Assembly: GCF_900188345.1 (NCBI RefSeq)
Contig: NZ_FZOD01000032.1
Location: 36,504 to 100,503 of the forward strand
Source: Streptosporangium subroseum
GTDB lineage: Bacteria; Actinomycetota; Actinomycetes; Streptosporangiales; Streptosporangiaceae
DNA: 64,000 bases
Direction of reading: 5' to 3'
The notes under the pieces were generated by a model. That model was given only the letters and a program-made list of their open reading frames with translations, searched no databases and was not told the DNA's origin. A program made the translations under genes and the position numbers. Each line of letters begins with the position of its first letter. Position 1 is the first letter of the stretch. This document shows, one piece after another, positions 16,376-26,364 of the stretch.

Positions 16376-18076
16376 TCAGCGGCCGTAGTGGCCACCACCG
16401 CGGTTGTCGGGACGGCCCTCGGAGCGGAACTCGCCGCCGCGGCCGCCACCCGTGCTCGGCCTGTCGGCGCGGAACGGCTGACGGTCACCGGCCGGACGGT
16501 CCGAACGGTAGCCACCACCGGTGGGGCGGTCACTGGCCGGACGGTCGGAACGGTAGCCGCCGCCACCCGTGCTCGGCCTGTCGGCGCGGAACGGCTGACG
16601 GTCACCGGCCGGACGGTCCGAACGGTAGCCACCACCGGTGGGGCGGTCGCTCGCCGGACGGTCGGAACGGTAGCCGCCACGGCTGTCGTCGCCGGCGGGA
16701 CGCTCACGGGGCTGGTAGCCCTCGCCGCCACCGCTGTGAGGGGAACGCTCACGGAACCGGCGCGGGCCACGGCCGCCACCGCCACCGCTGCCGCCGAAGC
16801 CCTCGCGGCGCTGACGCTGCTTGGTCGCGGGGGCCGAGGGCTCCCAGACCGGGATCGGCTCGCCGGTGGGACGACGCGCACCGGCGGCCTCCTCCAGGCG
16901 CGGGTGGCCCGGGGTCGCCTTGATGCGGGACGGCTTGATGCCGGCGCGACGGGTCATCGCGTCGGTGGAGCGACGCTCGTTGGGGAGCACCAGCGTCATG
17001 ACGGTGCCCTTCTCCCCCGCACGAGCGGTACGGCCACCACGGTGCAGGTAGCTCTTGTGGTCCTGCGGCGGGTCGACGTGCAGCACGAGGCTGATGTTGT
17101 CGACGTGGATGCCGCGGGCCGCGACGTCGGTGCAGACCAGGACGTTGATCGCACCTTCCTTGAACTCGGCCAGGATGCGGGTGCGCTGGTTCTGGCGCTT
17201 GCCGCCGTGCAGGCCGCCGGCCTTGATGCCGACCTGGGCGAGCTGCTTGCAGAGACGGTCCACTCCGTGCTGGGTGCGCACGAACATGATCGTCCGGCCC
17301 TCGCGGTTGGCGATCTCGGCGGTCACCGGGAACTTGTCGTCGCGGTGAACCTCGAGCACGTGGTGCTCCATGGTGTCCACCGACGACAGGGCCGGGGACA
17401 TCGAGTGGGTCACCGGGTTGGTGAGGAAGCGCCGGACGAGCTTGTCGACGTCGCCGTCGAGGGTGGCCGAGAACAGCAGGCGCTGGCTGTCGGAAGGGGT
17501 CTGCTGGAGGATCGCGCTGACGACCGGGAAGAATCCGAGGTCGCACATGTGGTCGGCCTCGTCCAGGACGGTCACGCGGACCTCGTCCAGCGTGCACTCG
17601 CCCTGCTGGATCAGGTCGGTGAGGCGGCCCGGCGTGGCCACGACGACCTCGACACCACGACGCAGGGCCTCGATCTGGCGGCCCATGGACATGCCGCCGA
17701 CGACGGTCTTCATCCGCAGGGACAGACCGCGGCCGAGGGGCTCGAGCGCGTCGGTGACCTGCATGGCCAGCTCGCGGGTCGGCACCAGGATGATGGCCAG
17801 CGGGTGGCCCGGGCGGGCCTTGGAGCCGGAGATGCGGGTCATCATGGGCAGGCCGAAGGCCAGCGTCTTGCCGGAACCGGTCTGGCCACGGCCGAGGACG
17901 TCACTTCCAGCGAGAATGTCGGGGATCGTGGCCCGCTGGATGGGGAAGGGACTGTCGATGCCCTGGCGGGAAAGCCCGGTCACCAGCGGCTTCGGCAGGC
18001 CGAGGAGCGTGAACTCGGACGGGCCGGCGGGGGCCTCAGAGATCTCGGTGATTTCGGGCAGGGCAGCGTCAAGCAT
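16376..18076 (-). CDS. DEAD-box ATP-dependent RNA helicase
   Basis: 566 residues from ATG at 18076; a GTG six bases earlier is also possible. All helicase motifs are present: Q motif FPIQRATIP, Walker A GRGQTGSGKT (about 62-71), PTRELA, GG, TPGRL, VLDEADHM, LFSATL, and the C-terminal ARGIHVD and HRGGRTARAGEKGT. The last 130 residues are an Arg/Gly/Ser/Asp-rich tail with a duplicated 39-residue unit (GGGYRSDRPA...), typical of RNA-binding tails. It unwinds structured RNA, as in cold adaptation, ribosome assembly or mRNA turnover. It is transcribed alone, with a structured leader upstream and a strong terminator downstream. Confidence 0.95.
   Translation of the reverse strand: MLDAALPEITEISEAPAGPSEFTLLGLPKPLVTGLSRQGIDSPFPIQRATIPDILAGSDVLGRGQTGSGKTLAFGLPMMTRISGSKARPGHPLAIILVPTRELAMQVTDALEPLGRGLSLRMKTVVGGMSMGRQIEALRRGVEVVVATPGRLTDLIQQGECTLDEVRVTVLDEADHMCDLGFFPVVSAILQQTPSDSQRLLFSATLDGDVDKLVRRFLTNPVTHSMSPALSSVDTMEHHVLEVHRDDKFPVTAEIANREGRTIMFVRTQHGVDRLCKQLAQVGIKAGGLHGGKRQNQRTRILAEFKEGAINVLVCTDVAARGIHVDNISLVLHVDPPQDHKSYLHRGGRTARAGEKGTVMTLVLPNERRSTDAMTRRAGIKPSRIKATPGHPRLEEAAGARRPTGEPIPVWEPSAPATKQRQRREGFGGSGGGGGRGPRRFRERSPHSGGGEGYQPRERPAGDDSRGGYRSDRPASDRPTGGGYRSDRPAGDRQPFRADRPSTGGGGYRSDRPASDRPTGGGYRSDRPAGDRQPFRADRPSTGGGRGGEFRSEGRPDNRGGGHYGR
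16448..16681 (-). repeat. 117-bp direct duplication inside the helicase tail
   Basis: The sequence beginning at 16451 recurs at 16568, a 117-bp (39-codon) shift, with only a few differences across the unit. It encodes the repeated GGGYRSDRPA...PFRADRPSTGG segment. Recent duplication within a low-complexity tail is likely. Confidence 0.75.
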
Positions 18077-18147
18077 GGTCACGAAGACTCGTGCCTTTCG
18101 ATAGAAGTACGGGGCACGTCACTTCTGCGAAAGGACGAGCCTGGAAC

Positions 18148-18220
18148 GCGCGGCCTGAGGCCGCGCTCAATCAACACCCACATGGGGGCGGTAGTGCGGT
18201 GCAAGTCGAGGCGCACCGCA
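18148..18220 (-). promoter_or_regulatory. Structured 5' leader of the helicase mRNA
   Basis: Two GC-rich stem-loops lie in the likely leader: 18148-18155 pairs with 18159-18166 (8 bp, 3-nt loop), and 18195-18202 pairs with 18213-18220 (8 bp). Cold-inducible RNA helicase genes often have structured leaders, so post-transcriptional control is plausible. The transcription start is not known. Confidence 0.35.
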
Positions 18221-18395
18221 CGGGGCGGGTCTAGCTTACCCGCACGCAGTCAAACCACGATCAAGCATACCCGGCGTTCGCAGTGCCAGGCTCGGTCGGG
18301 GCGTGCATCATGAGATGAACGCTTGTCCGTCGAATGGAGTCAACACTCCGTGCCGGGCTTTTCTTCCCGGCACCGGGCATCCTCTCACATAATTC

Positions 18396-18429
18396 GGTAC
18401 GGCTCGCACCCGAGGGCGCGAGCCGTACC
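18396..18429 (-). terminator. Terminator of the suf operon
   Basis: A 12-bp perfect stem (18396-18407 with 18418-18429, loop 10 nt) lies 13 nt beyond the last suf gene and is followed by an AT-rich stretch rather than a T-run. Confidence 0.7.
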
Positions 18430-18441
18430 TGGAAGTGCGGA

Positions 18442-18807
18442 TCAAACGTTGAATCCGAGCATGCGGAGCTGCTCGCGACCCTCATCGGTGATCTTGTCCG
18501 GGCCCCACGGCGGAAGCCAGACCCAGTTGATCTTCACATCGGAGACCATGCCGTCCAGGGCGGAGTGCGCCTGGTCCTCGATGACGTCGGTCAGCGGGCA
18601 GGCCGCGCTGGTCAGCGTCATGTCGATGGTGGCGATCGGCGGGGTGCCGGGCGCCGCGGCGTCGAGGTTGACCCCGTAGATCAGGCCCAGGTCGACCACG
18701 TTGATGCCCAGCTCGGGGTCCACGACGTCCTTGAGGGCCTCCATGATCTCGTCAAGGGAGACATCTCCGTCATACGCCGTCGTCGGCGTCTCAACAGCCT
18801 TGCTCAT
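18442..18807 (-). CDS. sufT: Fe-S cluster assembly factor SufT (DUF59/MIP18 family)
   Basis: 121 residues. The DUF59 core spans about 17-95, with EIMEALKDVVDPELGINVVDLGLIYG and TLTSAACPLTDVI, including the conserved Cys. The C-terminal LPPWGPDKITDEGREQLRMLGF is the typical actinobacterial ending. SufT-type proteins help mature Fe-S proteins. It is the last gene of the suf operon and overlaps sufU by 4 nt. Confidence 0.9.
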   Translation of the reverse strand: MSKAVETPTTAYDGDVSLDEIMEALKDVVDPELGINVVDLGLIYGVNLDAAAPGTPPIATIDMTLTSAACPLTDVIEDQAHSALDGMVSDVKINWVWLPPWGPDKITDEGREQLRMLGFNV

Positions 18808-19241
18808 TTAGAACTCCTAACGACCGCGTCCTTGTAGGCCATCCAAGCCAGTAGAGCGCACTTCACCCGGGCGGGGAACTTGGCGACCCCGGCGAACGCC
18901 ACGGCGTCCCCGAGCACGTCCTCGTCGGCCTCCACCTTGCCCCTGCCCTGCATGAGCCGGGTGAACTCGTCCACCACGGCGAGCGTCTCGTCCACGGTCG
19001 AGCCCGTGGTCAGCTCGTGCAGAACCGAGGCGGCGGCCTGGCTGATCGAACAGCCCTGGCCGTCGTAGGAGACGTCCTCGACCTTGCCGCCGTCGCCCAC
19101 CTTCACACGCATGGTGATCTCGTCGCCGCACGTCGGGTTCACGTGGTGAACCTCGGCGTCGTACGGGTCCCTGAGACCTCGCCCCTGTGGATGCTTGTAA
19201 TGTTCCAGGATCAGCTCCTGGTACATGGACTCGGCGATCAT
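18804..19241 (-). CDS. sufU: Zinc-dependent sulfurtransferase/scaffold SufU
   Basis: 145 residues. The zinc/sulfur ligands Cys38 and Asp40 (NPTCGD), Cys64 (GQGCSIS) and Cys128 (RVKCALLAW) are all present, with the Gram-positive SufU insertion between Cys64 and Cys128. It accepts persulfide from SufS and passes it to the SufBCD scaffold. It follows sufS after 118 nt and precedes sufT. Confidence 0.95.
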   Translation of the reverse strand: MIAESMYQELILEHYKHPQGRGLRDPYDAEVHHVNPTCGDEITMRVKVGDGGKVEDVSYDGQGCSISQAAASVLHELTTGSTVDETLAVVDEFTRLMQGRGKVEADEDVLGDAVAFAGVAKFPARVKCALLAWMAYKDAVVRSSK

Positions 19242-19359
19242 ATGGTCGTGCTCACCTTCTCGTTCGCTGCACCGTATGCCCGTGCGTCACCGGTGACCGC
19301 GCCCCGGAGGGGCCCGGCCGGCTCGTTGCCCGCTCGCCGGCTTGACTGCTCCGGCATGA

Positions 19360-20618
19360 CTAGGCGAACACCTTCCGCACGTGATGGAGGCCGCGGACCA
19401 GGGCGTCGATCTCGGCCGGAGTGTTGTAAAGGTAGAGGGACGCCCGCGTGGTGGCGGGAATCCCGAACCTCAGGTGGAGCGGGCGGGCGCAGTGATGCCC
19501 CACCCGCACGGCCACGCCGAAGTTGTCATCCAGGATCTGCCCGACGTCGTGCGGGTGAATCCCTTCAAGAGTGAATGAAACAGTCGCCCCGCGCTGTTCG
19601 AGACCTTTCGGGCCGATCACCTTCAGGCCGGGGATCTCCCCCAGCGCGTCGAGCGCGTAGCCGGTGAGCTCGTGCTCGTGACGGGCGATGGCGTCCATCC
19701 CGATCTCGGACAGGTAGTCCACCGCGGCGCCGAGACCGATGGCCTCGACGATCGGCGGGGTGCCCGCCTCGAACTTGTGCGGCGCGGGCGCGTAGGTCGA
19801 GTGGTCCATCCAGACCGCCTCGATCATCTCGCCGCCGCCCATGAACGGGGGCATGGCGTCCAGCAGCTCGCCGCGGCCCCACAGCACGCCGATCCCGGAG
19901 GGGCCGACGACCTTGTGCCCGGTGAAGGCCAGGAAGTCGACGCCCAGCGCGGCCACGTCCACCGCGTGGTGGGGCACCGACTGCGAGGCGTCGAGCATCA
20001 TCAGCGCGCCGACCTCGCGGACCCTGGCGAGCACCTGGGCGACCGGGTTGATCGTGCCGAGCACGTTCGACTGGTGCACGATCGACACCATCTTCGTGCG
20101 CTCGTTGACCAGCTCCTCCAGGTTCGACAGGTCCAGGCGGCCCTCGTCGGTGACGGAGAACCACCTCAGCTTCACGCCGGTGCGCTGCGCGAGCATCTGC
20201 CACGGCACGATGTTGGAGTGGTGCTCCATCTCGGAGATGACGATCTCGTCGCCGGGGGCGAGCCGGAAACGGGGATCCTCGGTGATGGGGTTGCCGAAGG
20301 CGTAGGCCACCAGGTTGAGCGCCTCGGAGGCGTTCTTGGTGAAGATGATCTCGTCGCGGCTCGGCGCGCCGATGAAGGCGGCGACCTTGTCGCGGGCGGT
20401 CTCGTACGCCTCGGTGGACTCGGCGCCCAGCGCGTGCAGGGCACGGCCGACGTTGCTGTAGTGCATGGCCAGGTGATCGCGCATGACCTCGATCACCTGG
20501 GTGGGCTTCTGAGCGGAGTTTCCCGAGTCAAGGTAGACCAGCGGCCTGCCGCCGGGCAGCTCCCGGGAGAGGACGGGGAAGTCCTTCCTGATCCTCTCCA
20601 CGTCAAAGCCTGTGCTCA

Positions 20619-20619
<1 letters not shown>
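19360..20619 (-). CDS. sufS: Cysteine desulfurase SufS
   Basis: 419 residues. PLP-dependent group II desulfurase: the Schiff-base Lys236 is in FTGHKVVGPSG and the catalytic Cys377 in RVGHHCARPLH. It takes sulfur from cysteine for cluster assembly. Its ATG overlaps the sufC stop by one base (TAATG), so translation is coupled. Confidence 0.96.
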
Positions 20620-21392
<773 letters not shown>

Positions 21393-21394
21393 TG

Positions 21395-21712
21395 TTATGA
21401 CTCCTTCGAAAGCGAGACGAGGACGTCATCGCCGTCGATCTTTACTCGGTATACGGGAACGGGCTTGTTGGCGGGCGGGCCCGTGGGCTTGCCCGAGCGG
21501 AGGTCGAAGCAGGAGCCGTGCAGCCAGCACTCCAGGGTGCCTTCGTAGACCTCGCCCTCGCTGAGCTTCACCTCGGCGTGGGAGCACACGTCGTGCAGGG
21601 CGAAGACCTCTTCACCCTGGCGGACCAGGGCGATCGGGGTCTCCCCCACCTCTAGGCCGATCACACCGTCATCGGGGATGTCGGCCAGCTTGCAGACTTT
21701 CTCGAAGGTCAC
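21395..21712 (-). CDS. Rieske-type [2Fe-2S] ferredoxin of the suf operon
   Basis: 105 residues. Rieske ligands Cys43-x-His45 (DVCSHAEV) and Cys62-x2-His65 (ECWLHGS) are present in the form found in soluble dioxygenase ferredoxins. It lies between sufD and sufC, overlapping sufD by 4 nt. Such a gene is a regular member of actinobacterial suf operons, where it may supply electrons during assembly. That role is inferred. Confidence 0.93.
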   Translation of the reverse strand: MTFEKVCKLADIPDDGVIGLEVGETPIALVRQGEEVFALHDVCSHAEVKLSEGEVYEGTLECWLHGSCFDLRSGKPTGPPANKPVPVYRVKIDGDDVLVSLSKES

Positions 21713-22827
21713 TTTTCGAGCTCCGCCTCAACCTTGGCGAGCACCCGCTCACGGAGTTCGGGAAGCTCGATCTTCTCCAGGAGCTGCGCGAAGAAGCCCC
21801 GGATGACCAGGCGGCGCGCGTCCTCGAACGGGATGCCGCGGGCCTGGAGGTAGAAGATGTGCTCGTCGTCCAGGCGTCCGGAGGCGCTGGCGTGACCGGC
21901 CCCGGCGACCTCACCGGTGAGGATCTCCAGGTTCGGCACCGAGTCGGCGCGGGCGCCGTCGGTGAGCAGCAGGTTGCGGTTCAGCTCGTAGGTGTCGGTG
22001 CCCTCGGCCTCGACCCTGATGATGACGTCGCCGATCCACACCGCGTGGGCGTCCTGACCCTGCAAAGCGCCCTTGTAGGCGACGTTGCTCTTGCAGTTCG
22101 GCTGGGAGTGGTCCACCAGCAGGCGGTGCTCCAGGTGCTGGCCGGCGTCCACGAAGTAGAGGCCGATCAGCTCGGCGTCGCCGCCGGGTCCCGCGTAGGA
22201 GACCGACGGTGAGAGCCGTACCAGGTCGCCGCCGAGGGTGACCACGAAGCTGCGGAAGGTCGCGTCCTTGGCGAGCTGGGCGTGGTGATGGGAGACGTGC
22301 ACGGTGTCGTCGGCCCAGTCCTGCAGGCTGACGACCTTGAGCGTGGCGCCCTCGCCCACGACGAACTCGACGTTGTCGGCGTAGACCGCGCTGCCCTGGT
22401 GGTCCAGGACGACCACGGCCTCGGCCATCGGCTCAAGCTTGACGACCGTGTGGCCGTAGGCGTGGCCCTCACCGGATCCGGTGAAGGTGATCACGGTCGG
22501 CTTGGAGGCGACGACCTCGCGCGCCACCGTGAGCACGGTGGCCTTCTCGAAGGCGGCGTAGGCCTGGGCGCTGACCCGGTCGGCGGGCACGTAGGCCTTG
22601 CCGAGCCGCTGGTCGTCGCGGCCCACGGTCTCCACCGTGACCTCGGGGGCGGCGTCCACGTGGACGGCCACGCTCCCGGAGGTCGCGGCACCGCTGTGCA
22701 GACCCTTGAGGCGGGAGAGCGGGGTGAACCGCCACTCCTCTTCGCGGCCGGTCGGGACCGCGAAGTCCTCCACGTTGTACGAGGCCTTCTCGTGGAGTGT
22801 CGACAGAGGTTTGGTTTCGAGGCCCAT
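21709..22827 (-). CDS. sufD: Fe-S assembly scaffold subunit SufD
   Basis: 372 residues. The C-terminal SufBD domain contains HVSHHHAQLAKDATF, SGRLDDEHIFYLQARGI and EDARRLVIRGFFAQLL, the SufD signatures. It forms the SufBC2D scaffold with the sufB and sufC products. Its start overlaps the sufB stop by one base. Confidence 0.95.
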   Translation of the reverse strand: MGLETKPLSTLHEKASYNVEDFAVPTGREEEWRFTPLSRLKGLHSGAATSGSVAVHVDAAPEVTVETVGRDDQRLGKAYVPADRVSAQAYAAFEKATVLTVAREVVASKPTVITFTGSGEGHAYGHTVVKLEPMAEAVVVLDHQGSAVYADNVEFVVGEGATLKVVSLQDWADDTVHVSHHHAQLAKDATFRSFVVTLGGDLVRLSPSVSYAGPGGDAELIGLYFVDAGQHLEHRLLVDHSQPNCKSNVAYKGALQGQDAHAVWIGDVIIRVEAEGTDTYELNRNLLLTDGARADSVPNLEILTGEVAGAGHASASGRLDDEHIFYLQARGIPFEDARRLVIRGFFAQLLEKIELPELRERVLAKVEAELEK

Positions 22828-24239
22828 CAGCCGACGGCCCCTTCCATCTGCAGCTCGATCAGGCGGTTCAGCTCGAGGGCGTACTCCATCGGGAGCTCAC
22901 GCGCGATCGGCTCGACGAAGCCGCGCACGATCATCGCCATCGCCTCGTCCTCGCCCAGACCGCGGCTCATCAGGTAGAAGAGCTGGTCGTCGGAGACCTT
23001 GGAGACCGTGGCCTCGTGTCCCATGGAGACGTCGTCCTCACGCACGTCCACGTAGGGATAGGTGTCGGAGCGGCTGATCTGGTCGACCAGCAGCGCGTCG
23101 CACTTGACGGTGCTGGCGCTGCCGTACGCGCCCTCCTCGATCTGGACCAGACCGCGGTAGGAGGTGCGGCCGCCGCCACGGGCGACGGACTTGGAGATGA
23201 CGCTGGAGCTGGTGTGCGGCGCGAGGTGCACCATCTTGGAGCCGGCGTCCTGGTGCTGGCCCTCGCCCGCGAAGGCGACGCTCAGCGTCTCACCCTTGGC
23301 GTACTCGCCCATGAGGTAGACGGCCGGGTACTTCATGGTGACCTTGGAGCCGATGTTGCCGTCGACCCACTCCATGGTCGCGTGCTCGTAGGCCACGGCG
23401 CGCTTGGTGACCAGGTTGTAGACGTTGTTCGACCAGTTCTGGATGGTCGTGTAACGGCAGCGGGCGCCCTTCTTCACGATGATCTCCACGACCGCGCTGT
23501 GCAGCGAGTCGGAGGAGTAGATCGGCGCCGTACAGCCCTCGACGTAGTGGACGTAGGAGTTCTCGTCCACGATGATCAGGGTCCGCTCGAACTGGCCCAT
23601 GTTCTCGGTGTTGATCCGGAAGTAGGCCTGGAGCGGAATCTCCACGTTGACGTTCGGCGGCACGTAGATGAAGCTGCCACCGCTCCACGTGGCCGTGTTC
23701 AGGGCGGCGAACTTGTTGTCGCCGACCGGGATCACGGTGCCGAAGTATTCCTTGAAGAGCTCTTCGTGCTCCTTGAGCGCGGTGTCGGTGTCGACGAAGA
23801 TGACACCCTTGTCCTCAAGGTCCTTCTGGATCTGGTGGTAGACGACCTCGGACTCGTACTGGGCGGCGACGCCGGCGACCAGGCGCTGCTTCTCCGCCTC
23901 CGGGATGCCAAGCTTGTCATAGGTGTTCTTGATGTCATCGGGCAGCTCTTCCCAGGAAGCGGCCTGCTTCTCGGTGGAGCGCACAAAGTATTTGATGTTG
24001 TCGAAGTCAATGCCGCTGAGGTCGGAACCCCAGTTGGGCATGGGCTTCTTGCCGAACAGGCGCAGGCCCTTCAGACGGAGCTCCAGCATCCACTCCGGCT
24101 CGTTCTTGAGAGCGGAGATGTTGCGGACGACCTCCTCGGACAGGCCACGACGTGCTGTGGAACCAGCGAGGTCCGAGTCGGCCCAGCCGAACTTATAATT
24201 CCCGAGGCCTTCCAGCTCCGGGCGGTCGGTGACAGTCAC
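22827..24239 (-). CDS. sufB: Fe-S assembly scaffold subunit SufB
   Basis: 470 residues, GTG start. Conserved blocks are SGIDFDNIKYFVRSTEKQA, SGGSFIYVPPNVNVEIPLQ, VEGCTAP, RCRYTTIQNWSNNVYNLVTKRA and HEATVSKVSDDQLFYLMSRGL. SufB is the part of the scaffold where the cluster is built. It overlaps the regulator gene upstream by 4 nt, so the regulator and the suf genes form one transcript. Confidence 0.97.
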   Translation of the reverse strand: MTVTDRPELEGLGNYKFGWADSDLAGSTARRGLSEEVVRNISALKNEPEWMLELRLKGLRLFGKKPMPNWGSDLSGIDFDNIKYFVRSTEKQAASWEELPDDIKNTYDKLGIPEAEKQRLVAGVAAQYESEVVYHQIQKDLEDKGVIFVDTDTALKEHEELFKEYFGTVIPVGDNKFAALNTATWSGGSFIYVPPNVNVEIPLQAYFRINTENMGQFERTLIIVDENSYVHYVEGCTAPIYSSDSLHSAVVEIIVKKGARCRYTTIQNWSNNVYNLVTKRAVAYEHATMEWVDGNIGSKVTMKYPAVYLMGEYAKGETLSVAFAGEGQHQDAGSKMVHLAPHTSSSVISKSVARGGGRTSYRGLVQIEEGAYGSASTVKCDALLVDQISRSDTYPYVDVREDDVSMGHEATVSKVSDDQLFYLMSRGLGEDEAMAMIVRGFVEPIARELPMEYALELNRLIELQMEGAVG

Positions 24240-25045
24240 CTTCCGGTCTCCTTACTCAATGTGTCGATCGTTTCGTGGATTGCTGACGACTGCCCCGGCC
24301 CCGATGCCTGCGAGCTCGTCCTACGCTCTTTCGCACCCGGCTCGGTCGTTCTGTGGGGGCTGACGTGAGTGGTGCATACGCCGTCGCCGTGGGCGATGGT
24401 CGCGAGCCGCTGCACGGGAGTGCCGAGGATCTGCGCGAACGCCTCCGTCTCGGCCTCACAGAGCTGCGGGAACTCCGCGGCCACGTGCGCCACCGGGCAG
24501 TGGTGCTGGCACAGCTGCTCGCCACCGAGGCTTGCCTTGCTCGCCGAGGCGGCGTAGCCCTCGGCCGACAGTGCCTCGGCCAGGACGCGAACCCGCTGGT
24601 CGACGGGGACCTCGCTCATCTCCGGCCGCAGGCGCTCGACGAGAGCCGACACCTGTGACCGCGCGAACTCGGCCACGGCCTCCTCGCCCACACGCTCGGC
24701 GAGGAAACGCAGCGCGCTTCCCGCGAGCCCATCGTAGGCGTGCTCGAAGGCGCTCCGCCCGGCATCGGTGATGACGAACATCTTCGCCGGACGTCCGCGT
24801 CCGCGCTGGCCGCGGGGCCTCGCCGTACGGACCTCGGTCAGGCCGTCGACGAGCAACGCGTCCAGATGGCGGCGGACGGCGGCGGGGGTCAGACCGAGCC
24901 GTTCGCCGAGGGAGGCGGCGGTGATGGGTCCGTGCTCCAGGATGAGCCGGGCGACACGCGCACGCGTGCTCCGCTCGGCGGACACGCCGGAGAGCCGCAC
25001 GACGGCGGTCTCCTCGGTGCCCGGCATCTCGGTCACGTATTTCAC
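24236..25045 (-). CDS. sufR: SufR-type Fe-S-sensing repressor
   Basis: About 269 residues from GTG 25045; an ATG at 25027 is the alternative. The winged HTH is at ASLGERLGLTPAAVRRHLDALL with the wing RGRGRPAKMFVIT. The C-terminal Cys cluster, EQLCQHHCPVAHVAAEFPQLCEAE, matches the 4Fe-4S ligands of SufR. Holo-SufR represses suf, and loss of the cluster relieves it. The extra C-terminal 50 residues are Ser/Thr-rich. An iron box lies 72 nt upstream, so an IdeR/DmdR protein may add a second layer of control. Confidence 0.9.
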   Translation of the reverse strand: MKYVTEMPGTEETAVVRLSGVSAERSTRARVARLILEHGPITAASLGERLGLTPAAVRRHLDALLVDGLTEVRTARPRGQRGRGRPAKMFVITDAGRSAFEHAYDGLAGSALRFLAERVGEEAVAEFARSQVSALVERLRPEMSEVPVDQRVRVLAEALSAEGYAASASKASLGGEQLCQHHCPVAHVAAEFPQLCEAETEAFAQILGTPVQRLATIAHGDGVCTTHVSPHRTTEPGAKERRTSSQASGPGQSSAIHETIDTLSKETGR

Positions 25046-25116
25046 AACATCAGTGTGCCTTAATTGCTTCCCGGGTGACAACCGGTATCGGACCCCCCGG
25101 GAATGCGGTTTGTCAC

Positions 25117-25135
25117 GCAGGTAAGCCTTACCTAA
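25117..25135. promoter_or_regulatory. IdeR/DmdR-type iron box upstream of the suf operon
   Basis: GCAGGTAAGCCTTACCTAA matches the 19-bp consensus TTAGGTTAGGCTAACCTAA at 15 positions when read on the minus strand. It lies 72 nt before the sufR-like start and overlaps the last codon and stop of the MFS gene. Iron boxes are bound by Fe(II)-loaded DtxR-family repressors. Confidence 0.75.
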
Positions 25136-26364
25136 CCTGCGGAAACGCTCTTCGGCGACCACCGCAGACCGACGAAGGCGACGACGGCCGCGAGGGTGAA
25201 CCCGGCCAGGACCAGAGCCATCGGCAGCACCGAACCGCCGCCGCCGATCCCCACCAGCGGGGCCGCGACCGCACCGATCGCGAACTGCAGCACGCCGGTC
25301 AGCGCCGAGGCGCTCCCGGCGATCTGCTGGGGCTGTCCGGCCAGCGCGAGCGCGCCGCTGCCCGGCAGGACGAAGCCCGCGCCGCACATCATCACGAACA
25401 GCGCGGCGATCAGCACCCACAGGGGCAGGTCGAACAGGGCCGTGGCGAGCAGTGCCACGGCTCCGATCGCGTTGAGGAACAGCCCGATGAGGATCAGCCG
25501 CTCGGGGGTCATCCTGCGACCGGCGAGACGGCCGCCGATCTGCGCGGTGATGGTCAGGCCGAAGGAGTTCAGCGCGAACACCAGGGAGAAGGTCTGCGGC
25601 GAGGCGCCGTACACCTCCTGGAGCACGAACGGCGAGCCGGAGATGTAGGCGAACAGGCCGCCGAAGCCCAGGCCGCCGGCCAGCGCGCTGGCCATGAAGG
25701 AGCGGTGCCGGAGCAGGTGGCCGAAGGTGACGAGGGTGTGCTTGAGCCCGCCGCCCTCGCGCCGGTCGGACGGGAGCGTCTCCCGGACCCAGAACATCGC
25801 GGCGGCCAGCAGGAGGAGTCCCGCGACGCTGAGCGAGACGAAGACGCCGCGCCAGGAGGTGTGGTTGAGCAGCTGCGCGCCCGCGATCGGGGCCAGGATC
25901 GGCGCGAGGCCGCTGACGAGCATGAGGGTGGCGAAGATGCGGGCGATGGCCGCGCCCTCGTAGAGGTCACGGACGACCGCGCGGACGATCACCAGCGCGG
26001 CGCCGCCCGCGATGCCCTGGAGCAGGCGGAACCCGACCAGCCCGTACACCGAGGGCGAGAACGCGCACAGCAGGGAGGCGACGGCGTAGGCCGCGATGCC
26101 GAGCAGCAGTGGCGTCCGCCGGCCGCGCACGTCGCTGAGCGGGCCCGCGATGACCTGTCCCACGGCGACGCCGATGAGACACGCGGTCAGGGTGAGCTGC
26201 ACCTCCGCCTGTCCGGTGGCCATCTCCCCGGCGATGGCGGGCAGCGCGGGCAGGTACATGTCGATCGAGAGGGGACCGATCGCCGACAGCGCGCCCAGGA
26301 TGAGCAGCAGTCCCCTGCGCCGTGTGATCGGCGCGACCTCCGGCGCGATGACGGCCGCAGTCAT
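25132..26364 (-). CDS. Bcr/CflA-family multidrug MFS exporter
   Basis: 410 residues from the ATG at 26364, about 10 nt after AAAGGGGAT. Twelve membrane segments; motif A is GPLSDVRGRRTPLLLG between helices 2 and 3. The N-terminal IGPLSIDMYLPALPAIA is diagnostic of the Bcr/CflA subfamily, which exports bicyclomycin, chloramphenicol or sulfonamides. The substrate here is unknown. Transcription may run on into the suf operon, whose iron box overlaps this stop codon. Confidence 0.93.
   Translation of the reverse strand: MTAAVIAPEVAPITRRRGLLLILGALSAIGPLSIDMYLPALPAIAGEMATGQAEVQLTLTACLIGVAVGQVIAGPLSDVRGRRTPLLLGIAAYAVASLLCAFSPSVYGLVGFRLLQGIAGGAALVIVRAVVRDLYEGAAIARIFATLMLVSGLAPILAPIAGAQLLNHTSWRGVFVSLSVAGLLLLAAAMFWVRETLPSDRREGGGLKHTLVTFGHLLRHRSFMASALAGGLGFGGLFAYISGSPFVLQEVYGASPQTFSLVFALNSFGLTITAQIGGRLAGRRMTPERLILIGLFLNAIGAVALLATALFDLPLWVLIAALFVMMCGAGFVLPGSGALALAGQPQQIAGSASALTGVLQFAIGAVAAPLVGIGGGGSVLPMALVLAGFTLAAVVAFVGLRWSPKSVSAG

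Larger units (their letters stand above)
18083..18441. other. Intergenic region: helicase leader and suf operon terminator
   Basis: About 360 bp between two minus-strand genes. The side next to the helicase (18148-18220) forms two hairpins. The far side carries the suf terminator. A further 7-bp stem (TGCCGGG/CCCGGCA) lies near 18351-18372. No gene is seen. Confidence 0.55.
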
